NCBI RefSeq assembly: GCF_020514095.1
Contig: NZ_VTKY01000002.1
Coordinates: 186,001-250,000 of the forward strand
Source: Synechococcus sp. MU1643
Lineage (GTDB): Bacteria > Cyanobacteriota > Cyanobacteriia > PCC-6307 > Cyanobiaceae
Direction: 5' to 3'
DNA: 64,000 bases
Both the position numbers and the translations under genes were made by a program. This document shows, one piece after another, positions 22,064-33,983 of this stretch. How positions within the stretch are numbered: the first letter of the stretch is position 1; the number at the start of each line of letters is the position of its first letter. The notes under the pieces are model-generated. The model was given only the letters and a program-made list of their open reading frames with translations. It had not been told where the DNA came from and did no database searches.

Positions 22064-22282
22064 GTCGTTCACTGGATCGATGTCTACTTCGGCCTGGAGC
22101 TGATGGGTGGGGCTGCCGAGCCGGTGGGTTTGCTCCTTGGAAGGGGGGCATTCCATCGGATACACCTGGCGCTGCGGGAAGGGAATGCCGATGCCGTTCT
22201 TGTCGAACGCCGTCCAGATGGCTTGTCGCAGATCGCGGCTATGCCATCGCTTTGATAGGTCGATGGAAGGGACGTTGGCCAT
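22043..22282 (-). pseudogene. C-terminal remnant of a mechanosensitive channel (MscS family)
   Basis: The minus-strand frame from 22282 to 22043 reads SIDLSKRWHSRDLRQAIWTA and DKNGIGIPFPQRQVYP. This is the C-terminal domain signature of MscS channels (R-x-AI...F...GI-x-IPFPQR). The channel's membrane domains are absent, and valS begins on the other strand at 22331, so only about 79 residues remain. It is probably the rest of a gene deleted or displaced by rearrangement next to valS. Confidence 0.55.
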
Positions 22283-22330
22283 TGCGGGCAGGGCTTTGCG
22301 AGCATGGCCGGCTGAACCGCTGAGCTTTCC

Positions 22331-25075
22331 GTGCCCGAACTGGCCAAGACCTATGACCCGGTTGGCACGGAGGCCCGCTGGCAGCAGGCCTGGGAAGACC
22401 GGGGAGCGTTTCATCCCGACCCGAAGGCCCCCGGTGAACCGTTCTCCGTGGTGATCCCGCCGCCGAACGTCACCGGCAGCTTGCACATGGGCCATGCCTT
22501 CAACACGGCCCTGATCGACACGATCGTGCGCTATCAGCGCCTGGCGGGGAAGAACGTGCTCTGCCTGCCCGGTACCGACCACGCCTCGATCGCGGTGCAG
22601 ACGATCCTCGAGAAGCAGCTCAAGCAGGAGGGCAAGACCCGCTATGGTCTTGGCCGTGAGGCATTCCTCGAGCGGGCCTGGCAGTGGAAGGCCGAAAGCG
22701 GTGGCCGCATCGTGGGCCAGCTTCGGCGGTTGGGGTATTCCGTTGATTGGAAGCGCCAGCGCTTCACCCTTGATGAGGGCCTGAGTGAGGCGGTGAAGGA
22801 GGCCTTTGTGCGCTTGCACGAGCAGGGGCTGATTTACCGCGGTGAGTACCTGGTGAACTGGTGCCCCGCCTCCGGTTCGGCGGTGAGCGATCTGGAGGTG
22901 GAGATGAAGGAGGTGGACGGCCACCTCTGGCATTTCCGCTATCCGCTCAGCAGCGGCGACGGCCACCTGGAGGTGGCCACCACCCGGCCCGAAACGATGC
23001 TGGGCGACACGGGGGTGGCGGTGAACCCCACCGATGAGCGCTACGCCCACCTGGTGGGCCAGACCCTGACGCTGCCGTTCGTGGGGCGGGAGATTCCGAT
23101 CGTGGCTGACGACCACGTGGAGAAGGAGTTCGGCACCGGCTGCGTCAAGGTGACGCCGGCCCACGACCCCAACGATTTCGCCATCGGCCAGCGCCACGGT
23201 CTGCCCCAGATCACGGTGATGCGCAAGAACGGCACGATGAACAAGGAGGCCGGCCAGTTCGAGGGGTTGGATCGCTTCGAGGCCCGCAAGGCTGTGGTGG
23301 CTGGCCTGGAGGAGCTGGGGCTGCTGGTGAAGGTGGAGGACTACCGCCACAGCGTTCCCTATTCCGATCGCGGCAAGGTGCCGGTGGAGCCGCTGCTCTC
23401 CACCCAGTGGTTTGTCAAAACCGAGCCCCTGGCGGCTCGCTGCCGTGAGGCCCTCGAGGAGCAGGACCCACGCTTCATACCCGAGCGCTGGGAGAAGGTT
23501 TATCGCGACTGGCTCACCGACATCCGCGACTGGTGCATCAGCCGTCAGCTCTGGTGGGGCCATCGCATCCCCGCCTGGTTCGTGATCAGCGAGACCGGCG
23601 GCAAGTACACCGACACCACGCCCTACGTGGTGGCCCGCAACGAAGCCGAAGCCCTGGAGAAGGCAAAGGCGGAGTATGGCGTGGCGGCGGAGATCGAGCA
23701 GGACGAAGACGTGCTCGACACCTGGTTCTCCAGTGGCTTGTGGCCCTTCTCCACCTTGGGTTGGCCTGATGCCGATAGCGCGGACCTGCAGCGCTGGTAC
23801 CCCACCAGCACCCTGGTAACGGGCTTCGACATCATCTTTTTCTGGGTGGCCCGGATGACGATGATGGCCGGCGCCTTCACCGGCGAGATGCCTTTCCAGG
23901 ACGTCTACATCCACGGTCTGGTGCGGGATGAGCAGAACCGCAAGATGAGCAAGAGCGCCGGCAACGGCATCGATCCGCTGCTGTTGATCGAGCGCTACGG
24001 CACCGATGCCTTGCGCTTCGCCTTGGTGCGGGAGGTGGCCGGTGCGGGGCAGGACATCCGTCTGGACTACGACCGCAAGAAGGACACCTCCGCCACGGTG
24101 GAGGCCTCGCGAAACTTCGCCAACAAGCTCTGGAACGCCACCCGCTTCGCGCTGATGAACCTGGGCGGTGAAACGCCGGCCCAACTCGGCGCCCCCGACC
24201 CCGCAGCCCTGCAGTTGGCGGACCATTGGATCCTCTCCCGCCTGGCCCGGGTGAACCGGGAGACGGCCGAGCGCTACAGCAGCTATGGCCTGGGTGAAGC
24301 GGCCAAGGGGCTTTACGAGTTCGCCTGGAACGACGTCTGCGATTGGTATCTGGAACTGAGCAAGCGCCGGCTCAATCCCGGTGAGAACCCCTCAGCCGAG
24401 GCCCTTACTGATCAGCGGGTGGCCAAGCAGGTGCTTGCCAAGGTGATCAGCCAGATGCACCTAATGCTGCATCCGCTGATGCCCCACCTCACCGAAGAGC
24501 TCTGGCACAGCGTCACCGGCGAGCCGGAGACCACCTTCCTGGCGTTGCAGCCCTGGCCGGCGATGGATGAAAGCGCTCTGGATGATGCCTTGGAAGCCTC
24601 TTTCGCTGAGCTGATTGGTGCCATCCGTGTGGTGCGCAACCTGCGCGCGGTGGCGGGTCTCAAGCCCTCCCAATCAGTGCCGGTGCGTTTCGTTACCGGC
24701 CGTGGCGAGCTGGCGGCGGTGCTGAGCAACGGCATGGCTGACATCACGGCGTTGACGCGGGCGGAGTCGGTGGCGGTGATGGCGCCGGCGGAGGCCGATG
24801 CGGCTCCAGTGGCCAAGGCACTGGCGGGTGTGAGCGGTGAGCTGCAGGTGTTGCTGCCGATCGAAGGCCTGGTCGATCTCGAAGCTCTTAAGGGGCGCCT
24901 GGAGAAAGACATCGCTAAGGCCGAGAAGGAGATCAAGGGCCTGGCGGGCCGGCTGGGGAATCCCAACTTCGCCGACAAGGCCCCGCCGGAGGTTGTGGCG
25001 GAATGCCAGGCCAACCTCGATGAGAAGCAGGCCCAGGCCGATCTGGCGCGTAAGCGCTTGGCGGATCTGAGCTGA
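22331..25075 (+). CDS. valS: Valyl-tRNA synthetase
   Basis: 914 residues, usual length for the family. Class I signatures: [16 protein letters not shown] (HIGH box) near residues 41-56 and [12 protein letters not shown] (KMSKS box) near 537-548. The editing (CP1) domain includes [17 protein letters not shown]. The C-terminus is the coiled-coil arm typical of ValRS ([14 protein letters not shown]). The start is GTG 22331. The ABC transporter gene follows after 4 bp, so cotranscription is likely. Confidence 0.98.
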   Translation: MPELAKTYDPVGTEARWQQAWEDRGAFHPDPKAPGEPFSVVIPPPNVTGSLHMGHAFNTALIDTIVRYQRLAGKNVLCLPGTDHASIAVQTILEKQLKQEGKTRYGLGREAFLERAWQWKAESGGRIVGQLRRLGYSVDWKRQRFTLDEGLSEAVKEAFVRLHEQGLIYRGEYLVNWCPASGSAVSDLEVEMKEVDGHLWHFRYPLSSGDGHLEVATTRPETMLGDTGVAVNPTDERYAHLVGQTLTLPFVGREIPIVADDHVEKEFGTGCVKVTPAHDPNDFAIGQRHGLPQITVMRKNGTMNKEAGQFEGLDRFEARKAVVAGLEELGLLVKVEDYRHSVPYSDRGKVPVEPLLSTQWFVKTEPLAARCREALEEQDPRFIPERWEKVYRDWLTDIRDWCISRQLWWGHRIPAWFVISETGGKYTDTTPYVVARNEAEALEKAKAEYGVAAEIEQDEDVLDTWFSSGLWPFSTLGWPDADSADLQRWYPTSTLVTGFDIIFFWVARMTMMAGAFTGEMPFQDVYIHGLVRDEQNRKMSKSAGNGIDPLLLIERYGTDALRFALVREVAGAGQDIRLDYDRKKDTSATVEASRNFANKLWNATRFALMNLGGETPAQLGAPDPAALQLADHWILSRLARVNRETAERYSSYGLGEAAKGLYEFAWNDVCDWYLELSKRRLNPGENPSAEALTDQRVAKQVLAKVISQMHLMLHPLMPHLTEELWHSVTGEPETTFLALQPWPAMDESALDDALEASFAELIGAIRVVRNLRAVAGLKPSQSVPVRFVTGRGELAAVLSNGMADITALTRAESVAVMAPAEADAAPVAKALAGVSGELQVLLPIEGLVDLEALKGRLEKDIAKAEKEIKGLAGRLGNPNFADKAPPEVVAECQANLDEKQAQADLARKRLADLS

Positions 25076-25079
25076 TTCG

Positions 25080-26054
25080 GTGATTCAGGTTGAGGGGCTG
25101 AGCAAGATCTACCGGGTTGCCGAGAAGCAGCCCGGGTTGGCCGGCACCCTGCGCCATTTCGTCCGCCGTCGCACGCGGGATGTGACGGCTGTGCAGGACG
25201 TCTCCTTTCGGATCGAGCCCGGCGAGATGGTGGGCTTTCTCGGTGCCAACGGAGCCGGCAAAACCACCACCTTGAAGATGCTTTGCGGCTTGATCCACCC
25301 CAGCACCGGGGAGGTGCAAGTAGCGGGGCACCGGCCCCAGCGCCGTCAGGCGGATTTCCTGCGCCGGATCACCCTGGTAATGGGGCAGAAGCAGCAGCTG
25401 CTCTGGGACCTGCCGCCGATGGATTCGCTGCGGGTGAATGCTGCCGTGTATGGCATCCCGGATGGTGTGGCCCAACGGCGGATCAACGAGCTGGCCGATC
25501 TGCTGGAGCTTGGGGAGGAACTCACCCGGCCGGTGCGCAAGCTTTCCCTGGGTCAGCGGATGAAGGCCGAACTCTTGGCGGCGCTGCTGCACGAGCCAGA
25601 GGTGTTGTTCCTCGATGAACCGACCCTGGGGCTGGATGTGAATGCCCAGGCCCGGGTGCGGCAGTTCCTGGCGGAATACAACCGCCGCACGGGGGCAACG
25701 GTGTTGCTCACCAGCCACTACATGGCTGACATCACGGCGCTGTGTCCCCGAGTGCTGCTGATTCACCAGGGGCGGTTATTCCACGACGGTCCCCTTGAGG
25801 CGCTGGCTGATCAATTGGCGCCGGAGCGGGAGGTGCGGTTGGAGTTGGAATCCCCGGTGGAAGCGGATGCCTTGGCTGGGTTAGGGCGTCTGGAGCAGTT
25901 GAAGGGTTGTGATGTGCGGCTGCTAGTGCCCCGCGACCAGCTCACCGCCGTGGTGGCGCAGCTGCTGGATCGCTTGCCTGTGCGCGATCTAGATGTGACC
26001 GATCCACCGATCGAAGAACTAATCGGTGGGCTGTTCCGGCAGGGGCGCGTCTGA
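25080..26054 (+). CDS. ABC transporter ATP-binding protein (ABC-2 exporter)
   Basis: 324 residues from GTG 25080. Walker A GANGAGKTTTLKML near 60-73, a signature segment KLSLGQRMKAELLAALL near 157-173, Walker B EVLFLDEPTLGLDVN and the switch His in TSHYMADI. The C-terminal extension is as in COG4586-type exporters. With the two following ABC-2 permeases it forms a complete three-gene exporter, with ATG-stop overlaps between all three. Substrate unknown. Confidence 0.95.
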   Translation: MIQVEGLSKIYRVAEKQPGLAGTLRHFVRRRTRDVTAVQDVSFRIEPGEMVGFLGANGAGKTTTLKMLCGLIHPSTGEVQVAGHRPQRRQADFLRRITLVMGQKQQLLWDLPPMDSLRVNAAVYGIPDGVAQRRINELADLLELGEELTRPVRKLSLGQRMKAELLAALLHEPEVLFLDEPTLGLDVNAQARVRQFLAEYNRRTGATVLLTSHYMADITALCPRVLLIHQGRLFHDGPLEALADQLAPEREVRLELESPVEADALAGLGRLEQLKGCDVRLLVPRDQLTAVVAQLLDRLPVRDLDVTDPPIEELIGGLFRQGRV

Positions 26055-26851
26055 TGCGGATCTTCGGGTTGAACCGGCGGATCATCCGGGTGCTTCTTGG
26101 CTCCCAGTACGCCCACATGCTCGAGTACCGCGCCGAGATTGCCCTTTGGGCCCTCTCTGGGGTGCTGCCCTTCATCATGCTCAGCGTCTGGAGCGGCAGT
26201 GACGCGCGATCGGGGTTGGGGCTGGATGGTGTGGCGCTGGATCGCTATTTCCTCAGCGCTTTTCTGGTGCGCCAGTTCTCGGTGGTGTGGGTGGTCTATG
26301 CCTTCGAGGAAGACGCTCTTCTAGGCCGGCTCTCGCCCTACCTGCTGCAACCGCTTCATCCGCTTTGGCGATATATGGCGGCCCACCTCGGTGAGCAGCT
26401 CACCCGTCTGCCATTCGCAGCCCTGATGGCAGCTGTGTTCTTTGCGGTGCAACCCCAGGCCTTCTGGGTGCCGTCGTTGGGGGGCTTTCTGCTGGCCTGG
26501 CTGGCCACCTGGCTGGCCTTTGCCATCGCCTTCCTGTTCCAGAGCCTGATTGCGGCCCTCTGCTTCTGGAGTGAGAAGGCCAGTGCCTTGGAGCGGCTCC
26601 AGTTCATTCCATTCCTGTTCCTTTCAGGCTTACTGGCGCCGCTCACGGCGTTCCCGCCGGCGGTGCGGGCTGTAGCCCAATGGACGCCTTTCCCATATCT
26701 GATCGACTTTCCGGCCCGGGTGCTGGCGGGCCAGCCGGTGGATCTTTGGGCGGGCTTCGGGGCGCAACTGGCTTGGATCGTCCTGCTGTTGCCGCTGGTG
26801 CTGCTGCTCTGGCGGGCCGGCGTGCGGCGCTACAGCGCCATGGGGGCCTGA
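26054..26851 (+). CDS. ABC-2 type transporter permease (COG4587-like)
   Basis: 265 residues with about six hydrophobic segments (for instance IALWALSGVLPFIMLSVW and FLLAWLATWLAFAIAFLFQS). It matches the ABC-2/DUF990 permease family that accompanies COG4586 ATPases. ATG overlaps the ATPase stop, and its own TGA overlaps the next start by one base. It provides one half of the exporter channel. Confidence 0.88.
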   Translation: MRIFGLNRRIIRVLLGSQYAHMLEYRAEIALWALSGVLPFIMLSVWSGSDARSGLGLDGVALDRYFLSAFLVRQFSVVWVVYAFEEDALLGRLSPYLLQPLHPLWRYMAAHLGEQLTRLPFAALMAAVFFAVQPQAFWVPSLGGFLLAWLATWLAFAIAFLFQSLIAALCFWSEKASALERLQFIPFLFLSGLLAPLTAFPPAVRAVAQWTPFPYLIDFPARVLAGQPVDLWAGFGAQLAWIVLLLPLVLLLWRAGVRRYSAMGA

Positions 26852-27639
26852 TGGGTCGGTACTGGCGAACCCTGCGTCGCTTCTGGGGCACGGCCGTGGC
26901 GGTGCAGCTGGAATATCAGGCCAACGTGCTGATTGAGCTGCTGGCGGTGGCGATGAGCCTCAGCGGCAGCCTGTTCCTGCTTTCGCTGTTTTATGGCCCC
27001 GATCAGACGTTGGGGGGTTGGATCTGGGCCCAGGCCCTGATGGTGCAGGGGCTCTACACGGTGTTCGACGGCATGGCCACCACCTGGTTGCGCCCGAACC
27101 TCGGGGCGATCGTTACCCATGTGCGCGAGGGCACCCTGGATTTCGTGCTGCTCAAACCGATCGACAGCCAGTTCTGGTTGTCGCTGCGCACGCTCTCGCC
27201 GGCGGGGCTGCCGGAGATCGGCCTGGGGCTGGGGCTCTTGGCCTGGGGCAGCCATCAGGCCGGTGTGGTGCTCACCTTGTCCTCACTGCTCACCGTGCTG
27301 GTGATGCTGTTGGCCGGTGGCTTGATCCTCTATTCGCTCTGGTTTCTGATCGCCGCTACCAGCATCTGGTTCGTCAAAACCTGGAATGCCACCGAGGTGT
27401 TGCGGGCCCTGCTGGCCTCCGGCCGCTATCCCCTCAACGCCTATCCGCCCGCCCTGCGCCTGCTGTTTACCCTGGTGCTGCCTGTGGCCTTTCTCACCAC
27501 GGTTCCCGCACAGGTGTTGCTCGGTGAAGCCGCGGCACCAATGTTGCTCGCAGGTTCGGGGTTGGCAGTGCTGTTTTTTGCGGCGGCACGGACCTTTTGG
27601 CTTTTTGCCCTGCGCTCCTACACCTCGGCATCCAGTTAA
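26851..27639 (+). CDS. ABC-2 type transporter permease (COG3694-like)
   Basis: 262 residues from ATG 26851 (MGRYWRTLRRFWGTAVAVQL). An alternative upstream frame exists but would overlap the previous gene heavily. Six membrane segments, including VLIELLAVAMSLSGSLFLLS and LLFTLVLPVAFLTTVPAQVL. The amphipathic stretch GTLDFVLLKPIDSQFW is typical of DUF990 permeases. Second half of the exporter channel. Confidence 0.88.
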   Translation: MGRYWRTLRRFWGTAVAVQLEYQANVLIELLAVAMSLSGSLFLLSLFYGPDQTLGGWIWAQALMVQGLYTVFDGMATTWLRPNLGAIVTHVREGTLDFVLLKPIDSQFWLSLRTLSPAGLPEIGLGLGLLAWGSHQAGVVLTLSSLLTVLVMLLAGGLILYSLWFLIAATSIWFVKTWNATEVLRALLASGRYPLNAYPPALRLLFTLVLPVAFLTTVPAQVLLGEAAAPMLLAGSGLAVLFFAAARTFWLFALRSYTSASS

Positions 27640-27674
27640 GTGCAATGCTTCGCGCCATGCGTGGGTGATTCCGC

Positions 27675-28273
27675 TTGATCTCCTTGGTTCAGCATTGGCT
27701 GCCTGATGTGTCGGAGCTGCTGCGCTCCCCCGCTGGGGCGTTGCTGTTCATGCCGCTCTACGCCCTCTGGGTGACGCTGCTGCTGCCGGGGGTGTGGGCC
27801 TCAATGTTGGCCGGGGTGCTTTATGGCACCTGGCTCGGCAGTGGCCTGGTGTTTGTTGGGGCCTGCCTGGGGGCAGTGGTGGTGTTCCTTCTGGGGCGTT
27901 CGGTGCTGCGTGATTGGGCCCGGTGCCGGTTGGAGCAGCTCCCCAAGCTGCAGGCGGTGGAGCGGGCCGTCAGCAAAGAGGGGTTGAAGTTGGTTCTGCT
28001 GACGCGTCTCTCGCCCGCTTTTCCTTTTTCTCTGCTCAACCTGGCCTACGGCCTCAGTGAGGTGAGCCTGCGGGACTACAGCATCGGCTTGATCGGCATC
28101 CTCCCCGGCACGGTGTTGTTTTGCGGGTTGGGGGCGCTGGCCGGCGATGTGGCCCGTTTCGGTGAGGTGCTGGGGGGTGAGGCCGATGCCGGCACCTGGG
28201 CGCTGCGGGTGCTTGGCGTGCTCGCCACGCTGGCGGTGGTCTGGCTGGTGAGCCGGGCAGCCCGGCGGGCCCT

Positions 28274-28298
<25 letters not shown>
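27675..28298 (+). CDS. TVP38/TMEM64 (DedA-like) membrane protein
   Basis: 207 residues, probably from TTG 27675. The family core is the segment TRLSPAFPFSLLNLAYGLSE, with GRSVLRDWARCRLEQLP before it and several hydrophobic helices (VTLLLPGVWASMLAGVLYGT, VFVGACLGAVVVFLLG). Proteins of this VTT-domain class are linked to lipid scrambling or membrane transport. The 3' end overlaps the small minus-strand gene at 28274 by 25 bp. Confidence 0.85.
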
Positions 28299-30913
<2,615 letters not shown>

Positions 30914-30954
30914 CAGCTTTCAAAGCAGGGCCGAGTCTGACTGACCACGGCAAG

Positions 30955-31530
30955 ATGGCGCTGATTCGGATCTCCTCCCCCCGTTCTGTGCCTTTGCAGC
31001 CCCTGCTGCCGTTGTTTCACCGCCTCAATCTGGAACACTTTGGCGGTGCGCTGGTGGATGGGGGCCAGCCGTTAACGGCGGTGCGCTGGAGCGATGGGCG
31101 GATGAGCCGTACTGCCGGTTTTTATCGTCGTGGACCTGGGGTGGGTGAAGGTCGCGGTAGTGAAATCGTGCTGTCGCGGCCGGTGCTCGAGCCGCTTCCG
31201 CAGAGCGCCACAGAAAGCACGCTCTGCCACGAGATGATCCACGCCTGGGTTGATCTGGTGCAGCGTCGTAGCGAAAGCCACGGCCCGCTTTTCCGTGCCC
31301 GGATGGCCGCTATCAATGCGGCTCAGAGCCGGTTTCAGGTGAGCATCCGCCACAGCTATCCAGTGCCGCCCCGGCCGCCCCGCTGGTTGGCGGTCTGTCC
31401 CCGTTGCGGCCGGCGCACCCCCTGCCGGAGACGCACGCGCAATGCCGCTTGCCGTGCCTGTTGCGTCGAGCACTTTCATGGCCGTTGGGATTCCAGTTGT
31501 GTGCTCAGTTACATGGAGGCGGAGGGTTAG
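30955..31530 (+). CDS. SprT-like zinc metallopeptidase domain protein
   Basis: 191 residues. The zinc motif STLCHEMIHAWVDLV (HExxH variant HEMIH) lies near 89-103, with a downstream SHGPLFRARM that supplies the third His. The C-terminus has a Cys-rich zinc ribbon (CPRCGRRTPCRRRTRNAACR). Similar to SprT/Spartan domains that cleave DNA-protein crosslinks in eukaryotes; bacterial roles are unclear. A very short frame follows immediately. Confidence 0.85.
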   Translation: MALIRISSPRSVPLQPLLPLFHRLNLEHFGGALVDGGQPLTAVRWSDGRMSRTAGFYRRGPGVGEGRGSEIVLSRPVLEPLPQSATESTLCHEMIHAWVDLVQRRSESHGPLFRARMAAINAAQSRFQVSIRHSYPVPPRPPRWLAVCPRCGRRTPCRRRTRNAACRACCVEHFHGRWDSSCVLSYMEAEG

Positions 31531-31626
31531 ATGGAGGTGTTCTGGTTGTCATTGGAGTGCGGCGGTGTGGTGATTGTGTTGCTGGGATTGCGGCGGGAAC
31601 AGTGGTTGCGCCGCCGCCGTCGGTAA
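31531..31626 (+). CDS. 31-residue peptide after the sprT-like gene
   Basis: ATG 31531 directly abuts the preceding stop (TAGATG). Encodes MEVFWLSLECGGVVIVLLGL and then a run of Arg residues (RREQWLRRRRRR-like) before TAA. One hydrophobic helix with a basic end. May be a real leader or membrane peptide, or chance. Confidence 0.33.
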   Translation: MEVFWLSLECGGVVIVLLGLRREQWLRRRRR

Positions 31627-31635
31627 CGTCGGGGG

Positions 31636-32169
31636 ATGGAGGAGCGTTTTGATCGGTTGGATCGGTTCCGTGATCAACGGGATCGCCGTCTCGACCAGTT
31701 CTTGGAAACCGGACGTCAGTTCGTGGATGGGGTGTCCGGCCGTCGACCAGGACAACGGCTCGGAGGGCGGCGCTCCGGTTTGGATCTTGATTCAGTTGGC
31801 CGCTGGGTTGGCGAGAAAGTCGAGTGGCTTCTGGAGGAGGACGACGATTGGCAGGAGCCTTGGCAAGAAGCTGGCCGTGGCCGCCCGGAGCCTGCGCGTT
31901 CGATGCGTTCAGCCCGGCGACCCCTCGATGCGATCTCACGACGGAGCCGCCGAGGAACAACAGCTCAAGCTCCAGCGCCAACTTCAACGCCGCCTGTGGC
32001 TCAGGAGTGCAACGCAGACCAGGGGGAGTGGCCGGAAGACGACAGCTTCCGGCTGCAGCGCTGGTCGCGCTCAGCCCAGCCGGCAAAACGTCCGGAGCCC
32101 GAAGCCACTCCCAATTCCTCTGGATCTCGTAGGGCCTTGCCGCGCTCCAGCCGTCGCCGGGCCGACTAA
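31636..32169 (+). CDS. Arg-rich hypothetical protein
   Basis: 177 residues, very rich in Arg, Asp and Trp (MEERFDRLDRFRDQRDRRLD at the start). A middle segment SVGRWVGEKVEWLLEEDDDW looks amphipathic. The second half is disordered and basic. Proteins of this kind in marine Synechococcus are sometimes misnamed RNA helicases; no helicase motif is present. Convergent with the gene at 32166 (4-bp overlap). Confidence 0.6.
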   Translation: MEERFDRLDRFRDQRDRRLDQFLETGRQFVDGVSGRRPGQRLGGRRSGLDLDSVGRWVGEKVEWLLEEDDDWQEPWQEAGRGRPEPARSMRSARRPLDAISRRSRRGTTAQAPAPTSTPPVAQECNADQGEWPEDDSFRLQRWSRSAQPAKRPEPEATPNSSGSRRALPRSSRRRAD

Positions 32170-32627
32170 CGGCTGGGGTGCAATGAGCGTGGGCTGACCC
32201 TGTAGCGGCAGCCCCGTGCTTCCAGCTGGTGGTTCACATCCTCGAGCAGCTCTCCGGGCATCTCTTCCGCCATCTGGTCTGCGGTGGCAGTGATCGATGG
32301 CGATCCCACCTGGAGGGCCTCCAGCAGTTGGGTCCACTGCTCCACCTGCAGGCTGCGGCTCATGGGCTCATAGCCCTTGTGCTCTAGCAGCTGACTGCAA
32401 ACCGAGCGGTTCCAGAGCACGGTGCGTCCCTGGCCATGGGGGCCTGTCTGCATGGCGGCATTGGCGTCGAGGGCGCTTTGGGTGGGGCGACCGCGACGGT
32501 CACGCCAGCCTTGATGCTCGAGGGTCTTGCCGCAGTGAATCGCCGAAATGCCGTAGATCCGACCGAGGTCGGTGAGGCTGAGCCAGGAGGTGGTGGCAGC
32601 CATGACACGGTGAACCGAAGTGCCCAT
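32166..32627 (-). CDS. Hypothetical protein with DNA-binding-like N-terminus
   Basis: 153 residues from ATG 32627, preceded by AGGA; a later ATG at 32603 is possible. The N-terminal half (SWLSLTDLGRIYGISAIHCG, then GWRDRRGRPTQSALDANAAM) resembles small phage-antirepressor-like or anti-sigma-type helical domains, a weak impression. The second half is helical (EQWTQLLEALQVGSPSITAT). Function unknown. Confidence 0.65.
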   Translation of the reverse strand: MGTSVHRVMAATTSWLSLTDLGRIYGISAIHCGKTLEHQGWRDRRGRPTQSALDANAAMQTGPHGQGRTVLWNRSVCSQLLEHKGYEPMSRSLQVEQWTQLLEALQVGSPSITATADQMAEEMPGELLEDVNHQLEARGCRYRVSPRSLHPSR

Positions 32628-32693
32628 ATCTTCCTGAGAGCACAAGCGATGGCAAGTTGTCAAGAGCAAATCCCAACAAACCCGCAGGGTTTT

Positions 32694-33377
32694 TCATGAA
32701 TTTTGTTGAAACTCCTGGCGCAGCGTTGGTCCGAGCCAGGTTTCGAGTTGCGGGCTGAACACTTCGCGAATCACGGTGAGGGCCTTGCCCTGGCGGAAGA
32801 AGCGGTAATGACGGCTCCAGTAGGGGCCGCGATGGCCAAAGGTCTGGTCCAGCCAATCCCCCTCCACCAGTGCCAAGCCGTCCACCTCGCGGAACAGCTC
32901 GGAACGCCCTTCGGTGAGGCTTTTCCAAATCGGCTGGTTGCGGTCCCGCAGGTGCCAATCCGCTTCGGCTTGGTTCCACCAGCTCTCGGCCCAGGCCAGC
33001 GGGGTGCCGCCGCAGGTCAGCCACACCTGTCGCCGCAGCAGCGGTGCCATCAATTCATTCACCTCTTTAGGTGCCCCGGGGTGGTCGGCCTGGTCGGCCT
33101 CCATGGCGATCAGATCCACGGCAACGGGCGAACCGGTGAGCAAGCGCAGGTGGCGGGTCGGGCTACCATCACCTAGCAGCATCAGCCGCCAGGGGCCGGG
33201 CAGTTGACGTGGCCCGTCCGCTGAGAGCACGGCATTGGTGGGGGCTTGCCAGAGCTGGTGCGGTGATGGGTGAAGACGGGGGGCGGGGTTCAGAACAGTC
33301 CTCCCACCGAGAGAGTTTGGCGTTGGCCGGTGCGGCTGATCAAAGCACCTCGGTCGGTAACGTCGGTGAGTACCCAA
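32694..33377 (-). CDS. ubiC: Chorismate lyase (cyanobacterial UbiC type)
   Basis: Cyanobacterial chorismate lyases convert chorismate to 4-hydroxybenzoate for plastoquinone synthesis. The family core is present: LWQAPTNAVLSADGPRQLPG, then WRLMLLGDGSPTRHLRLLTG, RRQVWLTCGG and WAESWWN. The annotated ATG at 33377 overlaps the upstream gene by 88 bp. Homology begins only about residue 40, so the true start is probably later and non-ATG near 33300. Ends with LGPTLRQEFQQNS. Confidence 0.82.
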   Translation of the reverse strand: MGTHRRYRPRCFDQPHRPTPNSLGGRTVLNPAPRLHPSPHQLWQAPTNAVLSADGPRQLPGPWRLMLLGDGSPTRHLRLLTGSPVAVDLIAMEADQADHPGAPKEVNELMAPLLRRQVWLTCGGTPLAWAESWWNQAEADWHLRDRNQPIWKSLTEGRSELFREVDGLALVEGDWLDQTFGHRGPYWSRHYRFFRQGKALTVIREVFSPQLETWLGPTLRQEFQQNS

Positions 33378-33964
33378 CCGCTGCTGCCGATCGCTTCACC
33401 GATGCCGGCGGACACCGATCCCTGCCCCAGTTGAAAAATGGCGGAACTGCTGCCACCAGGGCCTTTCACCACACCGGTCAGTTGGGGGATGGGCCCCATC
33501 GGCGCCAATGCCTGATGGCTGCTCAGGGGCTCAACCGTCAAGGGCTGTTGAATCGGCACGGTCAGCGGTTCGAGGCTTTGGAGCGCCACGGATGCCTCCT
33601 CGCGCGTTGCTGTCTCTTCTGCGCGGCTCTCTTGAGCAGCCACTTGCTCGCGCAGCTGCTCGATCAGGGCGGCGCTTTGCTGCCGTTCCAGCTCCAAGCG
33701 GGAGCGCTGCAGGCTGCTCACTAGCCAGGCGCTGCCTATCACCCCGGTCACGGCGATGCCACTGATCAGCGGCAGCAGCCAAGTGGAGGGGGAGCGGCGC
33801 TCGCTTGGTTCGGTTGTTGGTTCGTGTACTGCCACATCCATCGGCATCAGGTGCGGCTGGCTTGGGGCAGTTGCCGTCTCACGCTCGAACACGTTGTCCA
33901 TCACCTGCTCGGCCCGCAGGTTCCAGTAGGCACGTGAGGCAGGAACCCAGGCTGACACGGCCAA
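33290..33964 (-). CDS. Single-pass membrane protein with PilP/GspC-like C-terminus
   Basis: 224 residues. One membrane helix about 63-83 (TWLLPLISGIAVTGVIGSAW), then a periplasmic coiled coil (SRLELERQQSAALIEQLREQ). The C-terminal beta domain (PQLTGVVKGPGGSSSAIFQL, then DRGALISRTGQRQTLSVGG) resembles PilP/GspC-type domains of secretion or pilus systems. No other pilus gene is close, so the role is unproven. Confidence 0.65.
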   Translation of the reverse strand: MAVSAWVPASRAYWNLRAEQVMDNVFERETATAPSQPHLMPMDVAVHEPTTEPSERRSPSTWLLPLISGIAVTGVIGSAWLVSSLQRSRLELERQQSAALIEQLREQVAAQESRAEETATREEASVALQSLEPLTVPIQQPLTVEPLSSHQALAPMGPIPQLTGVVKGPGGSSSAIFQLGQGSVSAGIGEAIGSSGWVLTDVTDRGALISRTGQRQTLSVGGLF

Positions 33965-33983
33965 AAGTTTCAGGACTCCAACG

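Noticed and set aside
22043-24226. A 727-residue minus-strand protein
   Set aside because: It is the antisense of valS, which has clear class I synthetase motifs. Only the last 79 residues, beyond valS, resemble a real protein (MscS remnant).
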